From: an uncultured Spirochaetaceae bacterium
Lineage (GTDB): Bacteria > Spirochaetota > Spirochaetia > Sphaerochaetales > Sphaerochaetaceae
Reading direction: 5' to 3'
DNA: 64,000 nt
Assembly (NCBI GenBank): GCA_944389105.1
Contig: CALXLD010000007.1
Span: 1 to 64,000, forward strand
Part shown: positions 9,901 through 18,203 of the stretch, piece by piece
Layout of the letters: every line of letters starts with the position of its first letter
How positions within the stretch are numbered: position 1 is the stretch's first letter
Notes under the pieces: generated by a model
What the model was told of the DNA's origin: nothing
Database searches by the model: none
Seen by the model: the letters and a program-made list of their open reading frames with translations, nothing else
Position numbers and translations under genes: made by a program

Positions 9901-12900
9901 CCTCTTCCCAGCGTCCCTGCTTTTCAAGTTCAAGAACTCTTTTGTATAGCTGTCTAGCTTCATTTCCAGAGGCATAATTCCCATATCCCTCTGCTGTTCT
10001 TTGATTGTTTGTGAAGAAGAATCCAATGCGTGCAGACTTTGCCTCTGTAGAACTACCAAGGTAGTTTCTATCGAAAACTGAAAACTCGCTCGCTGTTCCA
10101 TGATAAACCACAAGCGGCTCTCCGTTCTCATCGACTACTTTGGATACATCATTGTTGACAGTCTTTAGGAAGGATGTTAGCTTTGAATCAGAAGCAGTAC
10201 TTTCCTCTGCCCACATCGATAAAGTGGATACATTGGTAAGACTGCTTAATTTTATATTAGTGATTTGCTGGGAATGGAACTGATGCCCGCCTTTCCCTTT
10301 TCTTGATTTCAAATCCTGAACGGTATAACGTATCAAATAATCATTACCATCCATTCTGAATTTGTTTATGAAATGAGTGAAACTGGCAATATTGTTTTTC
10401 TGTTTATGAATAGTGCCATCAGCTCTAGGTGTATCAAAGTCGGCTGGTTCGGTATTCATGAAAACAGCATCTGCGAACAAATCATCCAATACACCTATCA
10501 GTCTTGGATCATATCCTTTATGACGGATAATCTTTCCAAAAGCTGAATTTACGAAATCAACAACCATGCCAGTTTCTCTGTTTGTGACTTTGCCTATAGC
10601 CCTGTATGTCTCTCTTGCTGTTTCTGCTGTTGTTGGATTATTAGAGATGTCGCTGCTTGCTCTTGCAAGAAATCTCTCCACAGTGGAGCCACTTTCCCAA
10701 TCACCGAACCACGCCTTAAAAGATGGAGTACGCACTGTCACCCATTCCCTGTAAGGAAGATTCGACAGCTGGCCATTCGGCGCAAGCGGACGGCCCGCGA
10801 TATCGAAATTGGTACTGTTGGCTCTCAGCCGTCTGTCTGTTTCCTGCCATTCTGCGGTATCTTCAATGGTCTGATAGAGCCTATCTGTTGGCTGTGCCTG
10901 TTGATAGGATGAGAAATTGATAGTTTCAGCAACCTTGACGGCTGATGGATTCTGGATATAATCTTTAAGTGTGGAAGCTAATTCCAAAGTCGAGAATGAA
11001 AATTCTGGGCGTTCAGCAAGGGGCTCTAAAGCAAGCTCCTTGTTTTTTTCTGAAAGCACAAATATATTACCATCCTCAAGATTGAGTATATATGCTTCAA
11101 ATCCAGAAGGAAGGACAAGCTGGGAATGTGATGATACAAACATCCTGCGTGCTTTTCGAGACAAGCTGTCTACTGCAACAAACCCCATATCAGCATCTCT
11201 TGCCGCTTCATTTATTCTTCTTATCAAATTGTTTTCTGAAACTGCTTTGAACTCAATGAACTTATCTCCATCAACAAGTGCAGCAAGTCCATCTGGGAAC
11301 GAACCATAAGCAAGCTCTACTCCAAAGGAATTCAGGATTGTCTTGTTGGCATATCTAGGAAGCAGGATTATATTTCTTCTCATTGTCTCCTGAAGAATCC
11401 GTGCCTGGATAAGCTCTTTCTGGAATGGCATATCAGAAGCATCCATTCCCTCCAGAAGCAGAACACCCTCCATCTCTACCTTCGGGTACTCTTTGAGCAT
11501 TTCAGTTATCTGTGGCTTGTATGCCCTGAAGAAATCGCGCACTGGCCTTTTCGTCCAGCTCTCCGCGTTCTCAATCATCGGGGAATACTTCTCTCTGAGT
11601 GCTGAAATCTTCTCATCGAAGGTCTGATAAAGATCTCCGCTCTCTGTGTTCCTTCCGATTCCATCCCAAAGCATATTCGGGTCTGGTTTCACAAAACCAT
11701 CAATGCGGACATTATCAGCCTCGACAGAGAGGGTAAGGCTTTCATCTGCCCCTGTCTCTGCTATGTACTGCGAAGGTGTGAATGTGCCGAGAGATGAGAT
11801 GCGTGCCATCTCGCCATAGGTGCGCCCGCCGATGGTGTATGTAACGCGCTTTGAGGTGTTCTCCATCTTCCTCAGCTTCGATTCATAACGGCTCTGCGCC
11901 TCATCATAGCGCTCTGCATTATCCCTCATCCTCTGAGATTCCTCTTCGGTGAGAGCTGAATACCTCGGATCAAGATGGTATGTATCCGATGGTGTCACAT
12001 CGCCTGTGGATTCCCTTACAAGCCCTGCCTGCCTGTGAAGCTCTGGATTTATGGCCTTAAGGTTCTCTCTTACTGTCTCATTGTCTGCAATGCTGTCGAA
12101 TGCTCTGTTAAGGTCCGTACCACGCCATTCTGCAAGAACATGGCTGTCTGCCCTCTCGCCTGTTATCGCGGCTTCCTCACCCTCTGTCGGTGATGGCGAG
12201 ACAGCAGTATCGGATGAAGCCCCTGCATCCTGTGCCTCATCCTGTGTCTGAGCTGTGTCTGCGGCAGTATCAGAAGAAGCAGGCTCTGTGGCTGTCCCTG
12301 CATTATTCTGCGCTGTATCAGTGAAAGCAGAAAATGCTGTTGCTGTCTCTGCTGTCCTCGGTGCAAGGCCAAAGAGCCTGTCGTAATAATCCCTTACTTC
12401 CTCGTTAAGCTGTCCTGTACCTACAAGCGCCCTGTAGACATTCCTGAAAGCCTGCCTGATTCTCTGGAAGAATCCTGCAAGGCGCGAATCTCCAGTCTGC
12501 CCTGCTCTCCAGTATGCCTCAGCAAGCTCTGCGAAGAACTCATCATCCGCTTCTGTCCATTCATCTGTAGTAAAGAGCGTTGAAAGGTCCTTGTGCCTGA
12601 TATTGTCTGCGTTGCGTACGAAATTCTGGAAGCGCTCATCGTTCCTTACGGACTCAAAGAGCGTTCTGAATTCCTGCCCGTTGTTGCCTATCCTTCTCAG
12701 CACATGGGACATCTCATGAAGGAATGTAGTCGGGTTTGCATACTGCCCTGCATAGATGACAGCCCTTACCCCGTCTGCAATCTCTCCGAGGTTCTCGAAC
12801 CTTGTGGCTCCCGTTCTGTGCTGTTTCGGCTTTAGTCCTCTATCAGCCTCTGTCTGCTCTTCATCTGTCCAGCGTCTGAACGTGATGTACCTGTCAAGCC

Positions 12901-14899
12901 ACTCTGAGCCTGTCATTCCTGCCTGCTCTCCGATAAGCTCGACAATCTCAGCCATTGCGCTGTTCATGGTGTCATCGTCTGAGAAGATGTTATCAAGGCG
13001 GGATTTTACTATCTCCCTGTCTGCTGTGCGCTCGGTGTTCTCGCCATAGTTCAGGCCATACTGCGAACCGCGTGGATTAGAGCTGATTATCCTGTCTCTT
13101 ATCTCGGTATCTGTCTGGGAAAGAGTATCCCATGTGATATTCATATCGGGGAAGCGCTGAGTGAAATCCCTTACCATCTCTTCCCTTACACCTTCGTATC
13201 CCTGACGTGTCTTTACTGATGAGATAGTGAGATTTCCTTCTCTGTCTGTGCGGTATGTTATAGTACCGTAAGCCTGCCCTCCTGGCTCTCCGTACGCATA
13301 TCTATGAGACTGCCCGAAAGCTCTAGGGATATATGTTCTCTCCCTTACCTCATGGCCCCAAAGCCTGCCTGAAGATGTTCTGTATGGCTCTGCTGCAGGT
13401 TCTCTTTCGCCTACTGCATCGCTATCTGGATCATCTCTTGATATCGGTGCTTCGTCTCCTGCATCGGCATCGACAAGCGTTGTATCGATATCTTCCTGCG
13501 AAATCTGGGCATTGAATTCACTTACAGCTCTTTCCCCTGCTCTCTCGAACTCATGGTCAGTGACTGTTTTCCAGTCAGCTTCGGTGATATCCTCCGGCTT
13601 AAGCTTGGCAGCAATTTTGTCGTATTCCTCTTTTGAGCGTACTGATACAGCAACCGATTTGAGATCTCTCACTGTCGCGGTATCAAGGCTTGTGCTTATT
13701 GCATTTGCAGGCAATCCGAGGAGGATAGAAGAAGCAAAGCCTCCTGCAAAGTCTGAGGCAAAATTCCTTACAATATTCCAGTCGGGCTCTTGCTCGGTCG
13801 TCTCTGAAAGAGCATAGGCAATATCCTCACCAAGCAAGCTGACTATTCCCTGTAATCCTTCTTCCAGACCTTCCATCCCTGCGGAGGCTGCAGTCTTTGT
13901 AAGGAACATTCCGAATTTGCCCAATGTTCCCTTTGAGATAAGACGTGTAATAAGCTTTGAAGTAAAGTTTTCGATAGGAACACCCAAGGCTTTCAGCCAT
14001 GAGGTGGAGAGACCATCAAGCCCTACTTCTATTGCTCCTATGAGGGCACCACCGATATCAGATACTCCTTGAGCGATGTTGTCCTCAACTCCATTTGCCA
14101 GAAGATCTAGATAAAGGTTGCCTCCCTCGACACTTTGCGAAACCTTGAATCCTCCATACAAGGAAGCAGATGCAGCAATAAGAGAAGACAAGGCCGGGTT
14201 GATAGGGGCTACTGCGCTCACCGCCTTAATGGCAAGCTCTGCACCTTTGCCATATTTCAATCCGCTTAATACGGAACGTACTGTAAAGTATGAAGAGTTT
14301 GCCGATGCCTTTGCCATCTCGATAAGAAAGTTTCGAGGGACATAATCCTGCAATGATTCGATATCCGCTTCAAGGGCCGCCGCCTCATCCAAAAGCATCT
14401 GGCGTCTTGCTGGGTCTGTTGTCCTCTTGAGCTCATCTCCTATCCTTCCTCTGTCGAATGACCGCTTGCTTATGCTGAATGAGTTAAGGATTGCCCTGTA
14501 GTTCGATACTGTAGGCTTATATTCAGCAAAGCCATTCCAGTTCTTTGCGAGCGTATCAAGGTTTGAATATGCTGTACTGAATGGGATATTCAGGTTCCTG
14601 GAATAAGTGATAGCAGATGCAAGCCTGATTTCCTCGGCTTCTCTCTGGGCATTATCAAGTATCCCTGAAAGCCTATTCTGAATGAAGTCATAGGTAGCCT
14701 GAGAAACTTCAATCTTCCCTATCGATGACAGCTCCACCTCTGTGCGAAGCGAAGAAGATGAGGGGGCAATAGAACGCAGATCGCTTTCTGATGGTGCGGC
14801 AATAAGCGTGCTGTTTGGAAGCCCGTCATATGCACCCGGCCGTTGAAAGCGACGGATATTATCTTCAGCTGTATTTGTATTGTTAATCGATACTGCCAT
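3980..14899 (-). CDS. Giant polyvalent virion protein (3639 aa) with multiple effector domains
   Basis: This is a single uninterrupted frame after two internal virion genes, preceded by an AGGAG site. Visible parts are as follows. A helical N-terminus with Gly/Ala-rich possible membrane segments covers about 180-420. An HEMSH zinc-protease motif lies at 728-732. A PD-(D/E)xK-like site (PDG at 1202-1204, IEFKAV with E1216 and K1218) is next. An LPD3-like segment (VRTPSFKAWFGDWE, about 1390) leads into an ADP-ribosyltransferase-like domain (VVYHGT, 1597-1602). A second such domain begins at VYHGSP, 1771-1776. A RelA/SpoT-like domain spans about 2100-2205 (KGKARSIEKA, DYDGAMIRY, GYQDFKV, AEIQF). 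Long coiled coils (about 2650-2900) precede a C-terminal LPD38-like region with one likely membrane helix near 3500 and a D-rich stretch. LYQT-type motifs at 1090, 1341, 1767, 2050 and 2340 bound the modules. Such 'polyvalent proteins' (described by Iyer and colleagues) are thought to enter the host with phage DNA. Delivery and the individual activities are inferred. Confidence 0.75.
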   Translation of the reverse strand: MAVSINNTNTAEDNIRRFQRPGAYDGLPNSTLIAAPSESDLRSIAPSSSSLRTEVELSSIGKIEVSQATYDFIQNRLSGILDNAQREAEEIRLASAITYSRNLNIPFSTAYSNLDTLAKNWNGFAEYKPTVSNYRAILNSFSISKRSFDRGRIGDELKRTTDPARRQMLLDEAAALEADIESLQDYVPRNFLIEMAKASANSSYFTVRSVLSGLKYGKGAELAIKAVSAVAPINPALSSLIAASASLYGGFKVSQSVEGGNLYLDLLANGVEDNIAQGVSDIGGALIGAIEVGLDGLSTSWLKALGVPIENFTSKLITRLISKGTLGKFGMFLTKTAASAGMEGLEEGLQGIVSLLGEDIAYALSETTEQEPDWNIVRNFASDFAGGFASSILLGLPANAISTSLDTATVRDLKSVAVSVRSKEEYDKIAAKLKPEDITEADWKTVTDHEFERAGERAVSEFNAQISQEDIDTTLVDADAGDEAPISRDDPDSDAVGEREPAAEPYRTSSGRLWGHEVRERTYIPRAFGQSHRYAYGEPGGQAYGTITYRTDREGNLTISSVKTRQGYEGVREEMVRDFTQRFPDMNITWDTLSQTDTEIRDRIISSNPRGSQYGLNYGENTERTADREIVKSRLDNIFSDDDTMNSAMAEIVELIGEQAGMTGSEWLDRYITFRRWTDEEQTEADRGLKPKQHRTGATRFENLGEIADGVRAVIYAGQYANPTTFLHEMSHVLRRIGNNGQEFRTLFESVRNDERFQNFVRNADNIRHKDLSTLFTTDEWTEADDEFFAELAEAYWRAGQTGDSRLAGFFQRIRQAFRNVYRALVGTGQLNEEVRDYYDRLFGLAPRTAETATAFSAFTDTAQNNAGTATEPASSDTAADTAQTQDEAQDAGASSDTAVSPSPTEGEEAAITGERADSHVLAEWRGTDLNRAFDSIADNETVRENLKAINPELHRQAGLVRESTGDVTPSDTYHLDPRYSALTEEESQRMRDNAERYDEAQSRYESKLRKMENTSKRVTYTIGGRTYGEMARISSLGTFTPSQYIAETGADESLTLSVEADNVRIDGFVKPDPNMLWDGIGRNTESGDLYQTFDEKISALREKYSPMIENAESWTKRPVRDFFRAYKPQITEMLKEYPKVEMEGVLLLEGMDASDMPFQKELIQARILQETMRRNIILLPRYANKTILNSFGVELAYGSFPDGLAALVDGDKFIEFKAVSENNLIRRINEAARDADMGFVAVDSLSRKARRMFVSSHSQLVLPSGFEAYILNLEDGNIFVLSEKNKELALEPLAERPEFSFSTLELASTLKDYIQNPSAVKVAETINFSSYQQAQPTDRLYQTIEDTAEWQETDRRLRANSTNFDIAGRPLAPNGQLSNLPYREWVTVRTPSFKAWFGDWESGSTVERFLARASSDISNNPTTAETARETYRAIGKVTNRETGMVVDFVNSAFGKIIRHKGYDPRLIGVLDDLFADAVFMNTEPADFDTPRADGTIHKQKNNIASFTHFINKFRMDGNDYLIRYTVQDLKSRKGKGGHQFHSQQITNIKLSSLTNVSTLSMWAEESTASDSKLTSFLKTVNNDVSKVVDENGEPLVVYHGTASEFSVFDRNYLGSSTEAKSARIGFFFTNNQRTAEGYGNYASGNEARQLYKRVLELEKQGRWEEANQLELRVEELALQKSNGIVMPAFLNIKNPYVVDADGASFKETGKIFSEFEPDKYDGMAVYSLNDNIDDDYVADHYIALKPNQIKSINNRGTFDDSDSNIYYQTVYHGSPYTFSEFSTEHMGEGAGRQDYGWGLYFSDVEEYARGYADRARTADSIQDDIERLRAGIQTANARLAEAQAVRDAMNADGYWENNEQYQEALRNGPSSARFAITRRRYENATNEEYAEAVKNSIVEGADRNIRMEESSIHDMQRRLSEAENTSPQTRNLYTVELPDNARWLDINETVPRSLISAVMRISAVRQGIMDNWGSLEDYRNAMLGSSAMGFYNDLAMIVGSDREASLILNRAGITGFRYPADGIAERAGTGPYNYVVFNPSDAVIRSHELYQTIDEDAIRQPLNENTYEAAIELASVAHPQFAGIIEEIRNLTGADDNDVSIRRAFKGKARSIEKAISDYSGDFSRILDYDGAMIRYSDLADAENAWNTVKERYADRIVKEKHLSTPLGYQDFKVNIRMDNGSIAEIQFLDKNTLSVKNGIGHKLYEISRRIDSLENQGVRNLQDIQEAITAWSRYEYANGYLDGVTSQGRDSARDSASSREIMQALVSALSQNHSLSALLNARSEMVLPSGEITTETGEALLDSILYGLSLISTNLNSSATTASNQSINEQRGGVNGSLFQTIDDDWIVEEIQDDITDDGSVSRDSMNANDAQAIEDTLQSLIRIAFEYTDYDEYREVAEWSYFAEDEIIDKAWNIAKNPNGDGTGNSAAPSKTLASPDTSASSEEAKDREFSEIISTDAGFDEWLEAIQIALRDADTEGQRAVYEAIEARHLIAPLIEALLHPSENQQYLKTRQSQARSRASAKGILKASPAFYRDLYAKATDSEFWTSLYADSIPEELMALPEEDAASLSISARKRLAEDIRDENLKNAILSGNEVFGEEGVSESLKRVLDKEEEAIRKGEADLAALRDEYKRLRDRYTTQSIEKNNLWKKVIELDEQIDRAEKRLHTISERIAASSRADFGEDGNNPAQRNIDIQSRLSSQISQLISQHNSYLRQLRNEGIRNAVSETRNTERQRANARVENARERGRQAVSDQYQRDLERMRKIRADRDNKLRELREHYKGKEALRRVEAYKRRLMDSIMRPASSGVDVEYGRKVAAIQALIDPENRKYIRIDNKTWDINLLKKMFRGEVERDPAVFDSLTESQLDRLSKKSRDEFTVNELLSLKTAIDQLRDEGRTAWKLRKTAERKAIQQYRDKVMATLLGLKNYREAPPSGSGEERDLNRSLWDRVKSIYRDTINMAKKSQMLDGGKKGVFYHLLAAMKRDAQAQEFRMVVERMKPIRDYISEHKIDSSRFYNSYKVAFDGKEAEYRYTDLAYIYLSKNNIRNRNAVAYGVLVSETEKFNIANAVDSEMPGAGRQAEDNRRKEVNKRITELGDRRYNELYSQAENIVKSSDNSDLFEVVRLIEQDFNSDLFQRLVDAMRNTYNIAVEKEDYYLPINRTDFAGSEPGETIKQDLLNMIPGEGAVQRGFTKSRLDISPRQQKAINIDLFGVWQNSVEAQEHALANMDYVRLLKGVFVNHGSEAIRSAITSTFGKNMMRDIENHINMIANPRSFQKVDQGANQILRFFRGSLYSSYLGWRTSSLITQAVTSPMPFLGAVNPVELLQGAFTVFSHPVETWNEIQRLSPFMANRSQHPIVEWIKEESERADLPRARRIYAKFQNMGMQGLEYVDRYSVAIGWWAIYQKERNRILNSDAQMTEAELERAAAKVADEYVQETQPQSDITELSPLFQNRSEALQALTQFQSSLNVIWQNITYDIPQAFRNHQYARAWGMISGYIVAGVLLYLIQDGFDDDDDEKDKARKLAYAATTQITSGVPLISDYVDNALQQVITGESDGLFNSQSFPAIDKFFRAAANASKGNWENAYRQFFDSVMLFTGAPYSLLNDIEKMTGNFGQDEDASFHPEVLIGKDPE

Positions 14900-14901
14900 C
14901 C

Positions 14902-17343
14902 TTATCTCCTATCCTTTGGGTATCCGACTTTCGGCCATGTTCTATCAAAAGAGTTGTTGAACCTGTCATACGCCGCTAGGACTTCGCTATTTTCAGGAAG
15001 CTCATTGATCAGGTACCATTTGCCCTGATACCAGAACTCTGCGCCGACTTTATATACACGACGTACTGGGATATCGGGTTCTTCTTCCTGTATTTCCGCT
15101 ATTGCGTCCTCGCTGATTTCAGAAGCCGGAATCAAAGGTTCTGAGACAGGTTCTGGCTGTCTTACTCTTTCTTCATTCTCGTGCTTTTCAACATAGCTCC
15201 ATGTCCAGTTCTCACTGTCGGACATCATGCGCTCATCAACGTTACCTTCCTGGTCGTTTGAATAACGGGCAGCTGGTGCATCCTCAGAGATTGGAACCTC
15301 ATGCATTTCCTCTGGACGGAAATACGGGTCATTCATACCTTCGATTGCGCTTATAGGGCCGAGAATGCTCCAAGTCTCGCTATCCTGTGCCTTTGAGATA
15401 AGCACATCTCCTAAAAGCGTATACTCGGTTCCGTCTGTAAGCCTGACAACTGCGATAGGCTTGTATACTCCATTAACTTCAAGCGGATGGATTGAGGCTC
15501 CATTGATATCTCCATATCCGCCTTTATCTACGGCTGTAATAATGACAGAGCCGGTCTCTCCATATGCCTCAAGATAAAGCGGATCGGATGAGGATACAGT
15601 CTCATCGCTATTTACAGTGATAACTCCTTCAGGGGCTTCCATAGCGAGGGTTGTATATTCCTTGAGCTTGTCAGTATCGAGTGTCATCGCGTTCTGCTGC
15701 ACAAGATCTTTTCCTGCTTCGGATAGGTCCTCAAGAAGTGTGATTGTTTCACCTGTATAGATATCCAGAGCATCTTCCCACCATCCGTCTATCATGTCCT
15801 GTGTAATACTCTCGCCTGGAGTAGCTTCAAAACGGCCCAAAACATACTGATGTGCTTTCAGCCTTGCTGATTTTATTTCAGCAAACTCTTCTGCATCCTT
15901 TGAATCCAAACTCATGGTAGCCGCATATAGATCCTCGAAATTTTCCTCTTTCTGCTTGTTATAGTCTTTGAATTGTGCGGGAACTATATAGCTGTATAGT
16001 TTTGCAAGATTCTCATGAGAGGCCATTTCATCTGATTTGTCACTATCATCGCTCTTATAGGCGTTTGCGATTATTGCAGCGGCATCCTTAACTGACATTG
16101 AACCGTCCTGGACCATTGCAAGAGCGTGCTTCTGTGTCTCAATGTTCGTGCTGGCATTGGCCGAGGCGATTCTATCATATTGCTGCGAAATCAAGGCAGA
16201 TAAAGCATCTGCACTGGATTTTAGTCTTTCTCCAGGGAAAAGCATATCCCTCTGTGCCTCAAAATCCTCTTTGAAATCATCAAGCTCTGAACCTGTCATT
16301 CCGGAGATATCTTTGTCAGTGCTGAGTCCCAGTGCTTTCAGCCCATTGCTGTAGATGGCATTATCAACAGATGTGAGAATATCTTCCTTGCGTCTCTCAT
16401 CTTTCATGCCGCTTATTTCAGCTTCAACCGTATCAAGAACAAGACGCGGGGATATTCCCTGCGAAAGCTGGTTTGCAGCATATTCCGTATAATCCTGGAT
16501 ATTCTTCTGTGTTTCTTTGTTTGCAATACTATATGCTAGATCATCGAGATAATCCCTTTCATCCTGGCTCTTCGTATCAAGCGTAGGAATCAGATCCTTT
16601 GCGATAGAATAACCATCATTCTTTGCAGCATCGGTTATAGCTCTGTTGTTGTAGCCAATGCGAAAACTATCCTGATATTGCTCGGAATAGTTCTGTTTCT
16701 CGGCTGGTGTCAGATAAGCTGTGTTCTGTATCATCTCCAGGCCGTTATCGGGGGAACCAGCAGCCAGATCTATTTCAAGAAGGTCATCAAGGCGGCTTGC
16801 CCATGCATCATTTCTGGCTTTAGTGTTGATTGCGATAAGGTCTGATGAGATGTTCGACCATGCCTGATTATCATAGCTGTCAACAAGTTTATGTCCCTGT
16901 TCCTTTACCGAATCCATTACATCAAGGCTATCAACATAGTCATGAAGCCCCTGTATCTTCTGGGTATAAGATTCAGGTCTGACAAGGTTGCCATCTGCAT
17001 CGAAGAAAGAGCCTGCATTGTTGGCTATCTCCTGCTGGAGCCATGTGCTTACATCCGTCGTCTGTGTCTCAAGACCATTGTTTGCAGTCTCTACATCAGC
17101 CTCGTATTTGGCTTTGACAAGGGTCTCGCCGATTGAAAGCGCTGTGTCGATGACATTGCCTACAGCCTGTACAGTCTTAATCTGGTTGTTGACCTCCCTT
17201 GCTCTCTGGTTCATCCATGAGCTTGTGTCAATTCTCTGTGCATTAAAGTCAAACTGCTTGTTCTGAAGCCTTGCACTGTTTGCGGCGGCCTGCGCTGCAT
17301 TTGCATTTCGGATAGCGGTGAAATCAAGCTGCGTTACTTTCAT
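14902..17343 (-). CDS. Internal virion protein (813 aa)
   Basis: This is an Asp/Glu/Gln-rich, mostly helical protein with no signal peptide. The N-terminal 90 residues (ARLQNKQFDFNAQRIDTSS) resemble the start of internal virion proteins of T7-like podoviruses. The C-terminus contains a small beta segment with aromatic residues (KVGAEFWYQGKWYLINELP). Its start overlaps the stop of the previous gene and it is 2 bp from the giant gene, so the three are translated as a block. By position it is the counterpart of T7 gp15, forming part of the ejected trans-envelope channel. There is no clear sequence signature beyond context. Confidence 0.6.
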   Translation of the reverse strand: MKVTQLDFTAIRNANAAQAAANSARLQNKQFDFNAQRIDTSSWMNQRAREVNNQIKTVQAVGNVIDTALSIGETLVKAKYEADVETANNGLETQTTDVSTWLQQEIANNAGSFFDADGNLVRPESYTQKIQGLHDYVDSLDVMDSVKEQGHKLVDSYDNQAWSNISSDLIAINTKARNDAWASRLDDLLEIDLAAGSPDNGLEMIQNTAYLTPAEKQNYSEQYQDSFRIGYNNRAITDAAKNDGYSIAKDLIPTLDTKSQDERDYLDDLAYSIANKETQKNIQDYTEYAANQLSQGISPRLVLDTVEAEISGMKDERRKEDILTSVDNAIYSNGLKALGLSTDKDISGMTGSELDDFKEDFEAQRDMLFPGERLKSSADALSALISQQYDRIASANASTNIETQKHALAMVQDGSMSVKDAAAIIANAYKSDDSDKSDEMASHENLAKLYSYIVPAQFKDYNKQKEENFEDLYAATMSLDSKDAEEFAEIKSARLKAHQYVLGRFEATPGESITQDMIDGWWEDALDIYTGETITLLEDLSEAGKDLVQQNAMTLDTDKLKEYTTLAMEAPEGVITVNSDETVSSSDPLYLEAYGETGSVIITAVDKGGYGDINGASIHPLEVNGVYKPIAVVRLTDGTEYTLLGDVLISKAQDSETWSILGPISAIEGMNDPYFRPEEMHEVPISEDAPAARYSNDQEGNVDERMMSDSENWTWSYVEKHENEERVRQPEPVSEPLIPASEISEDAIAEIQEEEPDIPVRRVYKVGAEFWYQGKWYLINELPENSEVLAAYDRFNNSFDRTWPKVGYPKDRR

Positions 17344-18203
17344 CAGGCACCTCCGAGAAGAGATGGGTCAACGCCTGCTGCTATAGCCTGGTCCCTGTAG
17401 CTCTGATACTGGCTCTGATACTTCCTGATATTGGCCTGGGCTGTTGCCAGAGAAGACTTATAGGAACCGAGAGCCGAATTGTATCTATCAAGTGCCTGCC
17501 TCTGGATGTTCATATTGCCGACAAGCTCTGTACGTCCGGCAAGCATATCCTGCCTGAACTCATCGAGAGCCGTACCGAAAAGACCGCCATTCTGGTCAAG
17601 CTTAAGGTCAGAGCCTGCAAGACGCTCAACCTGCATCTCCTGCGACATCGCCACAAGGTCAGCGCTTCCGCCTGTCTGCCCTCTGGTAGCATTCACAAGT
17701 TCTGCGCCCTGCCAGTTCTGCATAAGCTCTGAATATGCAGATTCACCCTGCATCTGGAGCTGTGTCCTCTGCTGGTCATACTGTGACTGCCATCTTACAA
17801 GAGTCTGGTCAAAAGAGGATATATTGGCCTCAGTCTGGAGGATACTGACCTCAGTATCGGCTATCTGCCCTTCAAGGCTTGTTGCCCACTGCTGTGCATT
17901 AAGATAATTCTGATAGGCATTCTCGAAAGCCGCGGTATATTCCTGCTGCATCTGCTGCTTCTCAGCCGATGCCTCTGCGGATGCATTCAGTCCTCCCTTA
18001 ACCATGGAGCCGAATCCTCCGGCAATCATAAGACCTCCGACAAGCTGCCCTCCAGGCACAAGCGTCATCAGCGCTCCGCCGACCATTGCAAGAGCACCGC
18101 CTATCGCTTCACCTACCCCTCCTGCATAAACGCCGGAAATGAGAATGAAGACAAGAAGGATAAATACGAAGAAGCGCTTGACAGCTGAATATCCTGCTCT
18201 CAT
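17343..18203 (-). CDS. Internal virion protein with N-terminal membrane segment (gp14-like)
   Basis: This 286-residue protein has a strongly hydrophobic N-terminal helix (FFVFILLVFILISGVYAGG) and a Gly-rich hydrophobic region (about 30-70), then long alpha-helical Gln/Ala-rich coiled coil. This matches the plan of T7 gp14, the outer-membrane part of the DNA ejection channel. It shares its first base with the end of the nozzle gene. The N-terminal helix could also be read as a signal peptide, but virion location suggests insertion into the host membrane. Confidence 0.6.
   Translation of the reverse strand: MRAGYSAVKRFFVFILLVFILISGVYAGGVGEAIGGALAMVGGALMTLVPGGQLVGGLMIAGGFGSMVKGGLNASAEASAEKQQMQQEYTAAFENAYQNYLNAQQWATSLEGQIADTEVSILQTEANISSFDQTLVRWQSQYDQQRTQLQMQGESAYSELMQNWQGAELVNATRGQTGGSADLVAMSQEMQVERLAGSDLKLDQNGGLFGTALDEFRQDMLAGRTELVGNMNIQRQALDRYNSALGSYKSSLATAQANIRKYQSQYQSYRDQAIAAGVDPSLLGGA

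Noticed and set aside
6132..13817. Many 60-140 codon plus-strand frames opposite the giant gene
   Set aside because: They are low-complexity Ser/Leu-rich antisense of the long helical protein, a codon-bias artefact.
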